Assembly: GCA_910588545.1 (NCBI GenBank)
Contig: CAJUOU010000016.1
Span: forward strand, 279-9,975
Direction of reading: 5' to 3'
Length of the DNA stretch: 9,697 bases
From: an uncultured Christensenellaceae bacterium
GTDB taxonomy: Bacteria > Bacillota > Clostridia > Christensenellales > UBA3700
The position numbers were made by a program, and so were the translations under genes. How positions within the stretch are numbered: the stretch's first letter is position 1; each line of letters begins with the position of its first letter. This document shows, in pieces, positions 1-5,495 of this stretch. The notes beneath the pieces were generated by a model, which was given only the letters and a program-made list of their open reading frames with translations, did no database searches and had not been told where the DNA came from.

Positions 1-71
<71 letters not shown>

Positions 72-83
72 AAATATTATAGT

Positions 84-98
84 TTTACAAATTGTAAA
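84..98. promoter_or_regulatory. Palindrome upstream of tRNA-Thr (left copy)
   Basis: A perfect dyad of two 7-base half-sites (TTTACAA and TTGTAAA) around one central base. It lies between the tRNA-Thr promoter and the tRNA 5' end, within the expected primary transcript. It could be a small operator or a processing hairpin. The A+T content makes chance possible. Confidence 0.3.
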
Positions 99-123
99 TG
101 TACCAAAATTACTTTGCCTCATA

Positions 124-152
124 ATTATAATATAAGGCAATTAATTTGTCAA
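124..152 (-). promoter_or_regulatory. Consensus promoter of tRNA-Thr (left copy)
   Basis: On the minus strand, TTGACA is followed by a 17-base spacer and TATAAT, a full match to the housekeeping sigma-A/sigma-70 consensus. Transcription would start about 45 bases before the tRNA. The -10 is embedded in a 10-bp dyad with one G:T pair (114-140, TTGCCTTATA and TATGAGGCAA), which could hold a repressor. Confidence 0.8.
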
Positions 153-182
153 GTAAAATAATAAATAGATTATTAAAGCTTT

Positions 183-413
183 TTATTTGTTAAATTCTAT
201 TTCATGCGTGCCGGATTTCTTACATTCAGGGCAATTAAGTCTTATAAAGCAACCTATTTGCCAACCAAATAAAAATTTGATGAATTTTGGTTTATAGCTA
301 TGTCCGCAATTTTCGCAAACCACATTTATTTTTCGCCAAAATAAATAGTTACCTAAAACCAACAAAGCGATAAATATCGCTAACCCAATTAAAACATATC
401 CCCAAACAGGCAT
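183..413 (-). CDS. Small membrane-anchored zinc-ribbon protein (left copy)
   Basis: A 76-residue protein of unknown role. Residues 5-26 form one hydrophobic membrane segment, followed by a basic WRK that suggests the C-terminal domain lies in the cytoplasm. The domain has a CENC pair (Cys33, Cys36) and a CPEC pair (Cys61, Cys64), a typical four-cysteine zinc ribbon; Cys55 is extra. The start was placed at the second ATG because the GGAGG ribosome binding site lies 8 bases before it. An ATG five codons upstream overlaps that site and has none of its own. The gene points outward, in the same direction as tRNA-Thr, and has its own extended -10 promoter at 446-474. No strong terminator follows. 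Zinc binding is inferred from the cysteine spacing. Confidence 0.85.
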   Translation of the reverse strand: MPVWGYVLIGLAIFIALLVLGNYLFWRKINVVCENCGHSYKPKFIKFLFGWQIGCFIRLNCPECKKSGTHEIEFNK

Positions 414-445
414 CAACCTTACCTCCATAAACTTTTTACAATTAA

Positions 446-474
446 ATTATACCATACGATAACAAAAAAGTAAA
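446..474 (-). promoter_or_regulatory. Promoter of the zinc-ribbon gene (left copy)
   Basis: On the minus strand, TTTACT (4 of 6 matches to the -35 consensus), a 17-base spacer and TATAAT preceded by TGG, giving an extended -10. It is correctly placed upstream of the GGAGG site. The rest of the 414-580 gap also has to hold the promoter of the divergent tRNA-Ser; I see only weak candidates there. Confidence 0.7.
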
Positions 475-580
475 TACCTAACAAATTTAAGCATAAAAAT
501 GAACATAAAATAAAAAAATCACTGTAAAATATTTGATTTTTATAAAAAAATAGGTTAAACTATAAAAGTACTTTAAATAT

Positions 581-671
581 AGAGAGGTCGCCTAGCTCGG
601 TTTATGGCGCACGATTGGAAATCGTGTAATGTTAATAGCATTCGAGGGTTCGAATCCCTTCCTCTCTGCCA
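581..671 (+). tRNA. tRNA-Ser(GGA) (left copy)
   Basis: A class II tRNA with a long variable arm. The acceptor stem AGAGAGG pairs with CCTCTCT, the discriminator is G, and CCA is encoded. The anticodon arm CACGA-TTGGAAA-TCGTG gives GGA, which decodes UCC and UCU. The T arm GAGGG-TTCGAAT-CCCTT contains one G:U pair. The gene points inward and is followed five bases later by an intrinsic terminator. Confidence 0.95.
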
Positions 672-675
672 TAAG

Positions 676-713
676 AAACCTAAATCGGACAAATCGTTTG
701 CTTTAGGTTTTTT
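676..713 (+). terminator. Intrinsic terminator after tRNA-Ser (left copy)
   Basis: A nine-base stem (AAACCTAAA with TTTAGGTTT) encloses a 17-base loop and is followed by TTTTTT. Its position directly after the CCA end suits termination of the tRNA-Ser transcript. The stem is AT-rich, so read-through into the structured stretch downstream is possible. Confidence 0.7.
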
Positions 714-733
714 AATTTAAGGTGTAGGATTAA

Positions 734-875
734 AGCGGTGCGACAGCACCGCTCTCGTTTTATTAAGCCCCCAGCATAGTGCCATTAAAAAACCTTGACA
801 AAATGTTAATATTGTGTCGCAACAACCATGGAGTGTGCTGTGGGAGTGCGTTCCATATTGGGACGCACTTTTTTT
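734..875 (+). ncRNA. Candidate structured RNA ending in a strong terminator (left copy)
   Basis: The sequence between tRNA-Ser and the operon can fold almost end to end. First comes an eight-pair hairpin AGCGGTGC-GACA-GCACCGCT (734-753). Next, 768-778 pairs with 834-844 (CCCCCAGCATA with TGTGCTGTGGG, ten pairs and one mismatch). Inside that helix is a smaller hairpin at 797-818 with an apical TTAA. Last comes the terminator at 845-875. I see no open reading frame with a ribosome binding site here. The SRP RNA apical motif, RNase P motifs and the T-box motif are absent, so I cannot assign a known class. No clear promoter was found; it may be made by read-through from tRNA-Ser. It could instead be an untranslated relic. 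Confidence 0.4.
845..875 (+). terminator. Strong intrinsic terminator upstream of the operon (left copy)
   Basis: An 11-pair stem (AGTGCGTTCCA with TGGGACGCACT, one G:T pair) closes a three-base loop and runs into seven T. This is the most stable hairpin in the arm. It isolates the regulator operon from tRNA-Ser transcription and defines the 3' end of whatever RNA is made from 714 onwards. Confidence 0.88.
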
Positions 876-938
876 ATTTTTAATAATGTTAAAATTTGAT
901 ATAGTTCAGATTTCTAATATAATAAAATTAAAAAAAGA

Positions 939-1061
939 CTAAATTTGATTGATTTTTACATGGTTTTTGCAATTTTTTAGTATAATTGCTTTAGTGGACA
1001 AGTTTTGGGACATGCTAAATGGTATAATATAATTGAAAGGAATTTAATAAATCAAATTTAG
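939..1061. promoter_or_regulatory. Putative operator pair around the operon promoter (left copy)
   Basis: Twelve bases at 939-950 (CTAAATTTGATT) recur as an exact inverted copy at 1050-1061, immediately before the ribosome binding site of the regulator gene. A nine-base partial copy (AAATTTGAT) lies at 892-900. Between the copies are two TATAAT boxes, at 981-986 and 1023-1028. The expected start point lies after 1028, so the upstream copy would not be in the mRNA. The pair is thus more likely a DNA-looping operator than an RNA hairpin. The natural candidate to bind is the adjacent winged-helix protein; this is inference. Confidence 0.4.
1020..1028 (+). promoter_or_regulatory. Extended -10 promoter of the regulator operon (left copy)
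   Basis: TGG followed by TATAAT is a full extended -10 element, about 50 bases before the GTG start of the regulator gene. No good -35 box stands 17 bases upstream. Instead two GGACA motifs (1005-1020 region: GGACAAG and GGACATG, 12 bases apart) sit where -35 contacts would be, a typical place for an activator or repressor. Confidence 0.6.
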
Positions 1062-1076
1062 AAAGGAGGTGTAGAA

Positions 1077-1520
1077 GTGTCAAATAATCGAAAAGGAAAC
1101 AAAAGACTATCAATATTTTTAGTTTTAAGATCACTAGAACTTATGAGTGATAAAGAAAACCCAATAAAGCAACAAACACTTGCAAATACAATAAACGAAT
1201 TAGGTGGAATATTAAATTTAAATTTGTGGTGTGATAGAAAAACAGTTGGTAGGCACTTAAGAACTTTATCAGCTGCTGGCTATAAGATAGTTAGTATAAA
1301 AGGGAAAGGTTGTTATCTTGAAAGCAATAAATTTACAAAACAAGAAAATGAAATGTTGATTAAATTAGTAGAAGATTCAAATTTGGAAAATGATTTAAAA
1401 TTGTTATTATTAGAAAAAATAATTGCGAATGGAAACACATTAAATCCAGAACAAATATGTAAATACTTAAAATCAGAATTTAATATAAAAAGATATCATC
1501 AAATCATTTGCGAAGAATAA
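1077..1520 (+). CDS. Winged-helix transcriptional regulator, WYL-type N-terminal region without WYL domain (left copy)
   Basis: A 147-residue protein. Residues 9-82 form a winged helix-turn-helix: helices around 10-24 and 33-42, a recognition helix at 52-69 (CDRKTVGRHLRTLSAAGY) and a wing at 70-82 with KGKG. The DRKTV and GY pattern is typical of the DNA-binding part of WYL-family regulators of Bacillota. Residues 86-135 resemble the helical linker of those proteins, but the chain ends where the ligand-sensing WYL domain would begin. No frameshifted WYL domain follows. The start is GTG, with GGAGG seven bases upstream; no ATG competes. It is the first gene of a three-gene operon, 14 bases before the next, and probably autoregulatory given the flanking repeats. 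DNA binding is well supported; the signal is unknown. Confidence 0.85.
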   Translation: MSNNRKGNKRLSIFLVLRSLELMSDKENPIKQQTLANTINELGGILNLNLWCDRKTVGRHLRTLSAAGYKIVSIKGKGCYLESNKFTKQENEMLIKLVEDSNLENDLKLLLLEKIIANGNTLNPEQICKYLKSEFNIKRYHQIICEE

Positions 1521-1534
1521 TAAAGGGGAAATAA

Positions 1535-2437
1535 ATGGAAAATGTTTTTGATTTACTAGGGAAAGAAATGAATGAGCAAACTTTTGCAGGTTGGCAGAAA
1601 ATTGCACATGGTTTTCATCCATTGTTAGAAGAGTATAGCTTTAGTGATAAAGAAGAATTAGATAGTTTTATTAAAGATTTTTCAGAACATAGAGATGTAT
1701 CTATAAACAATATTATTGATTATATATTTGCATTAATATTTGGTATTTTTTCTTGCAAAATTGATTTGAATGAAGCATTAAGCACAACAAATTGGTTGTT
1801 TGATGAAATTGAAAAAATAAAAATGAATATCAAAGAAGATTTAGAAAATAAAAAATTTGCATGGTTGCATATTTTGAATGCTAAAATTCAAATTTTATAT
1901 GGCACAATTTATGCGTATATGGGCGAATACATAAATTCTTCATATTATTTTATCAAGGGGTTAAAATCAGAGTCCATTACGTTAAATAGGCATTATTGTG
2001 AGTTTATACAATATGTTTTGTCAAAATTGGATGATTGGGTAGAAGAAACTGCTGAATATAAAGGCTGTGGTTTTTCTAAAGACAATCCAATGGGGTCTTG
2101 TGGTGGAACAATTTTAATTTCTCAATATGCTAATGAAATTATTTCTAACATGGAAGGCGATAACGGAGAAATAATTGTTGCAAAAGTTGGCAGATTTGGT
2201 CTTTATGGACATTTGGTTAGGTTGGGCAGCTGTGGAAGTGTTAAAATGGAAAATGGCAATGATAATATAATTGACTTGTACGAAACTTATGTAATTGACA
2301 GTGATTATAATCTTAAGAAAGTCAAAATTTATTTTAATGGTTATTTTGAGCGTAGTAAGAAATCAATTAGATTAGCAGATGGTTTTCATTTGAAAACAGT
2401 GAACAATATAGATACAAGTTTTAAAATTATTAAATAA
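1535..2437 (+). CDS. Unrecognised 300-residue protein with a TPR-like hairpin (left copy)
   Basis: I do not recognise this family. Residues 1-170 look all-helical, and 112-144 fit one tetratricopeptide-like hairpin (YGTIYAYMGEYINSSYYFIKGL core), suggesting a protein-protein contact surface. Residues 175-300 are different: a Cys/Gly-rich stretch (CGFSKDNPMGSCGG at 178-191) precedes what looks like a beta-rich domain (212-288) with a further Cys233. There is no signal peptide; residues 62-73 are hydrophobic but too short for a membrane span. The AAGGGG ribosome binding site stands six bases before the ATG, and the gene follows the regulator gene by 14 bases, so the two are co-transcribed. A sensor or partner protein that replaces the missing WYL domain of the regulator is a guess. 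Confidence 0.8.
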   Translation: MENVFDLLGKEMNEQTFAGWQKIAHGFHPLLEEYSFSDKEELDSFIKDFSEHRDVSINNIIDYIFALIFGIFSCKIDLNEALSTTNWLFDEIEKIKMNIKEDLENKKFAWLHILNAKIQILYGTIYAYMGEYINSSYYFIKGLKSESITLNRHYCEFIQYVLSKLDDWVEETAEYKGCGFSKDNPMGSCGGTILISQYANEIISNMEGDNGEIIVAKVGRFGLYGHLVRLGSCGSVKMENGNDNIIDLYETYVIDSDYNLKKVKIYFNGYFERSKKSIRLADGFHLKTVNNIDTSFKIIK

Positions 2438-2489
2438 AAAAAGGAGAAATATTACGTTAAATCAATTATTAAAAAATTTAGAATTATAT

Positions 2490-2834
2490 ATGGTTAAAGA
2501 TACATCTAGGCATTGGACTAAAAAAGATGAACAATATAGTTACAATAATGAATATATTTCAGTATTGAGAATTGCATCATCAAACAAATGGACAAAAGAT
2601 CCTATTCATAATTACATGTCAAAAATGTGGAGTATAGTCGTTGATATAAAGAAAAATTTTACTAAACTAGAAAATTATATTAAATTAAAAAATAATATTG
2701 ATATTGCTATAACACCAGTAAATTCTGGAAAATATAAGGGATATCATGGAATAAGAATATATGGAATGACACAAGAACCCGACATACAAATAATATCAGA
2801 AATATTAAATTATATTTTTAAAGGAGTTTTATAA
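2490..2834 (+). CDS. Unrecognised small protein, start uncertain (left copy)
   Basis: From the ATG the product has 114 residues. I do not recognise it. It looks like an alpha/beta domain, with a clear strand at 47-52 (WSIVVDI), a lysine-rich helix, then IDIAITPVNSGKYKGYHGIRIYG (about 70-92) and a C-terminal helix. The ATG has no ribosome binding site. A good one (AAGGAG, 2441-2446) lies 43 bases further up, just after the previous gene's stop. The frame is open from there and the only near-start codons are ATT (2451) and ACG (2454). Starting at ATT would give 127 residues with an added amphipathic helix (LNQLLKNLELYM). No ATG, GTG or TTG exists in frame between 2412 and 2490. Third gene of the operon. 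Confidence 0.75.
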   Translation: MVKDTSRHWTKKDEQYSYNNEYISVLRIASSNKWTKDPIHNYMSKMWSIVVDIKKNFTKLENYIKLKNNIDIAITPVNSGKYKGYHGIRIYGMTQEPDIQIISEILNYIFKGVL

Positions 2835-2908
2835 GATTTTATTATTATAAATATATAATAGGCACACTGTTTTTAAATGGAAAAATTTTGATACCCCCAA
2901 TCAAATGA

Positions 2909-3022
2909 CGCGAAATAAAAACTAGTTTAGATAAAAGTTATCAAGAAGAATTTCAACAAAAAAAACAACTTGTAAAGAAATTCGATTTAGGTTATACTCA
3001 CGCTACCAAAGACACTCGTTAA
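2909..3022 (+). pseudogene. Open 37-codon stretch, probable 3' remnant of a gene (left copy)
   Basis: The frame reads REIKTSLDKSYQEEF, then a charged helix, and ends KFDLGYTHATKDTR before TAA. The composition is protein-like (mixed charged helix, then a Gly/Tyr/Thr tail), unlike random AT-rich DNA. It has no ATG, GTG or TTG codon and no ribosome binding site, and a TGA in frame stands immediately upstream at 2906-2908. The stop codon lies inside the following terminator hairpin, as at a natural gene end. I read it as the tail of a gene whose 5' part was lost when the operon became joined here. The parent family is not recognised. The bases between 2835 and 2908 show nothing else. Confidence 0.45.
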
Positions 3023-3040
3023 AAATAACGAGTGTTTTTT
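3012..3040 (+). terminator. Intrinsic terminator before the core (left copy)
   Basis: A ten-base stem (ACACTCGTTA with TAACGAGTGT) closes an AAAA loop and continues into T5 after the stem. A-rich bases on the other side give some bidirectional capacity. It should stop the three-gene operon from running into the core, so the core genes need a promoter in the 89 bases that follow. Confidence 0.85.
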
Positions 3041-3074
3041 AACTTTAAAATTATTACCATCCTACTTCCCTATT

Positions 3075-3121
3075 CCCCTAATCAAATTAATTTGGTAAAA
3101 ATAATTGTTTATTATTAGGGG
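3075..3121 (+). promoter_or_regulatory. Leader with RBS-sequestering dyad and palindrome (left copy)
   Basis: CCCCTAAT (3075-3082) is the exact complement of ATTAGGGG (3114-3121), which contains the AGGGG ribosome binding site of the downstream gene. Pairing would hide the site. Between them is a perfect 12-base palindrome CAAATTAATTTG (3083-3094). The layout suits either an operator or an RNA switch controlling the core gene. No convincing -35/-10 pair was found between the terminator and this element. The same leader precedes the other core gene at 6522-6568. Confidence 0.45.
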
Positions 3122-3134
3122 TAAATTTAAAATA

Positions 3135-5495
3135 ATGTGTGATATTAATTTGAAAAATCAAGAATACTTTGAGTCGCTTAATAATTTTATAAACAGCGAT
3201 AAAAAAATATTGTTGTTGGATTCACAAAGTTTAAGAAATGCGATAAATTTATTGCACTTATTGGAAAATGAATATTCTTTAAGTGAAATATTCGAAAACA
3301 CAAATAGTGTTTCGGAATTTTTGTTTTTGTTAAAACAACAATATAACCCCAAAAAACAAAAATACGAGTTAAATGCTTATTTTAATCATCAAGTTTCTGA
3401 ACATTTCAGTTTTAATTTTTTGTTAAAAACGACTGCGAATTTATTCCGTCCGGATATTGTTTCTTACACAAATCAAATTGAAAAAATAATAAAAAAAATG
3501 AATTATTCCAAAATCGCAATAATAATGAATATGAAAGAAAATTTTTGCGATGAAATGATTGAATTATTACAAACATTGTGTAAAAACGAAAGTTTGGAAA
3601 TAAAATTTGTTGTGATTTACAATAGTAACAATGTTACATTTATTGATAACCTACTAGAATTGAATAATTATGTTGAAAAAATACATTTAGATTATCCTAT
3701 TAGTTGTTTGCTTAATTCTTTTTCTAAACTTTCCAAAGATGAAATTAATCTTTTGATATCGCTAACAAATAACGATATATATGAGATGCAAAACATTTAT
3801 ACGTATTTAGTCGAGAGTGACGAATGTTCATTTGGCGATAAGGATTATTTAAAAAATAAAATAACGCAAAAAATAGCAGCAATTTGCACTGCGGAAGAAA
3901 AATATGTACTTGGAATTGCTTCTTATTTTATTGATAGATTTACTCAAGAGAAAATAAATACTATTATAAATATAGACGAAAGAATCAACAAAATTACCGA
4001 TTTGGCAAGTATAATTAATATAGCTATACAAGATAAATTCCTTGAATATAAAGAACAAGATTATGGCTTTTACACAGAATTTATTCAAACTGTGTTTAGC
4101 GATTTAAACAAAGACAATAGAACTTTATTTAATAATGTTATAGAAAAATATTTGCAAAAATATCATCCTTTTGATTATGCAACCCGAAGAGCTCATTTAA
4201 GAATGAGTAATGATGACCGAGAAAAAGAGATGATTGCAATGCAAGTAATTCATTGTTTGCATTTTTATGAGAAAATCAACGAAGTGTTAAAAAATGAATT
4301 TATTGCTGTATTTGACGAAAATACATTTAATGTGCTTATTAGTACGTTCGATTGCATTGAAAAAGGAGAATATTTGAAAAATTACTATAGCTTGACAAAC
4401 TTGGACGACTTTGGTAGTCAAGTTTTAAGTAATGAAATTGAATATTTACTTTTGTTTTTAGAATGGAAACTGTCAGACATAAAAAAATCGGAACATATTG
4501 AAACAGACTTAATAAGTTTACTAAATTCCGATTGTGAATTGGAACAAAAAATATTTGTTTTATTATTAAAGTTATCTATTGTCAGTAACGGTAAAGACAA
4601 TATCTTTAAAAGTGAACGTCCTGTTACAATATTTAAGGAAATATATAGTATTTTAAGTAGTCATAAAAGTGTAGAATTTGATTACTTAATAAATATACTT
4701 TATAGAAAAAGTAATTCCGCTAAATTTAGAGTTCCATCAATAAGTCTTGTAAAGCAAAGTTTTAAATATTTTACTGAAAGAAAAGAATTGTATAGTAAAC
4801 AATACTTTATGGCTGGTAATAATTATATAGCTTTATTATTGCAATCTGTAGGCGATAAAAATCAATCACTATATAAAACAAATAATGAAATATTTGAATG
4901 CGACGACCCATATTATATAGCCGATACATTATTAAATGAGTTATCTATTGATAGTTTCTCCGACTTATATGTCTATATAAAAAGCAATTATCTGCTAGCA
5001 AGTGAATTGCTGAATAAAGATAAATTCAACGAAAATGATTTGTTGCAATTTATTGATGTTTGTAAAAATACTAATATTAGTACACAAATTATGATATATA
5101 TCAATGTGGGTACTTTATTTGCTATCCATGGCAATTTGCAACAAGCAAAACTATTATGGGAAAAAGCAAGCCAATTAAATATAACTAATGACACGTATTA
5201 TGAATACATTTTGAAAAACAATTTGTTTATTGCAAATATCGTTTCGGAAAATTCAACAATTATGCCATTTAATAGTATTGATACTTCCATTTTTCAAGAT
5301 GATAATGAAATTAATCAATATTATAATTTGAGAAATAAGCTTTTAAATAATCTATATGTTACTAACAAACATTATTCTTATATCGAAATATGCAGCTATT
5401 TTGAAAAGGAATTTTATGATAAATTGGAAAAGCCGCTGAAGTTGTTTTCAACCCCTTATTTGCTTTCCGATATTCAATTTTGGAGTGAAAATTAA
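3135..5495 (+). CDS. Large degenerate STAND/AAA-like ATPase with TPR-like C-terminal region
   Basis: A 786-residue protein, probably cytoplasmic. The N-terminal ~230 residues follow the order of a STAND-type NTPase module but have lost its catalytic motifs. KKILLLDSQSLRNAINLL (23-40) sits where the P-loop strand, GxxGxGK(S/T) and following helix belong, without the glycines or lysine. KIAIIMNMKENFCDEMIELL (126-145) sits where Walker B belongs, without the acidic pair. IKFVVIYNSN (156-165) matches the sensor-1 strand and IHLDYPIS (183-190) the following leucine/proline segment. The rest is helical; about 653-683 is a good TPR unit (GNLQQAKLLWEKA). I infer a non-hydrolysing scaffold or sensor. 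The ATG was chosen because AGGGG lies 13 bases upstream, a rather long spacing. A TTG ten codons earlier would put that site inside the gene. Its stop overlaps that of the convergent ligase gene. Confidence 0.7.
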   Translation: MCDINLKNQEYFESLNNFINSDKKILLLDSQSLRNAINLLHLLENEYSLSEIFENTNSVSEFLFLLKQQYNPKKQKYELNAYFNHQVSEHFSFNFLLKTTANLFRPDIVSYTNQIEKIIKKMNYSKIAIIMNMKENFCDEMIELLQTLCKNESLEIKFVVIYNSNNVTFIDNLLELNNYVEKIHLDYPISCLLNSFSKLSKDEINLLISLTNNDIYEMQNIYTYLVESDECSFGDKDYLKNKITQKIAAICTAEEKYVLGIASYFIDRFTQEKINTIINIDERINKITDLASIINIAIQDKFLEYKEQDYGFYTEFIQTVFSDLNKDNRTLFNNVIEKYLQKYHPFDYATRRAHLRMSNDDREKEMIAMQVIHCLHFYEKINEVLKNEFIAVFDENTFNVLISTFDCIEKGEYLKNYYSLTNLDDFGSQVLSNEIEYLLLFLEWKLSDIKKSEHIETDLISLLNSDCELEQKIFVLLLKLSIVSNGKDNIFKSERPVTIFKEIYSILSSHKSVEFDYLINILYRKSNSAKFRVPSISLVKQSFKYFTERKELYSKQYFMAGNNYIALLLQSVGDKNQSLYKTNNEIFECDDPYYIADTLLNELSIDSFSDLYVYIKSNYLLASELLNKDKFNENDLLQFIDVCKNTNISTQIMIYINVGTLFAIHGNLQQAKLLWEKASQLNITNDTYYEYILKNNLFIANIVSENSTIMPFNSIDTSIFQDDNEINQYYNLRNKLLNNLYVTNKHYSYIEICSYFEKEFYDKLEKPLKLFSTPYLLSDIQFWSEN

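Noticed and set aside
581..671. tRNA-Ser as an integration site for a genomic island made of the operon and core.
   Set aside because: No direct repeat of the tRNA 3' end is present elsewhere in the window apart from the inverted copy, and no integrase gene is encoded.
734..875. SRP RNA, 6S RNA, RNase P RNA or a T-box leader as identity of the structured stretch. tRNA-Ser is next to the SRP RNA gene in some Bacillota.
   Set aside because: The SRP apical GGAAG motif, RNase P conserved motifs and the T-box AGGGUGG motif are absent, and the fold does not show the large central bubble of 6S RNA clearly.
1002..1020. The motif TGGACAAGTTTTGGGACA resembles the ends of some insertion sequences.
   Set aside because: No transposase, no second terminal copy within the same arm in a sensible position and no target-site duplication were seen. 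A regulatory role at the promoter fits better.
3158..5194. Four minus-strand open frames of 60-79 codons (3158-3352, 3849-4088, 4418-4600, 4988-5194).
   Set aside because: All lie antisense within the 786-residue gene, have AT-driven low-complexity products and no ribosome binding sites. They are shadows.
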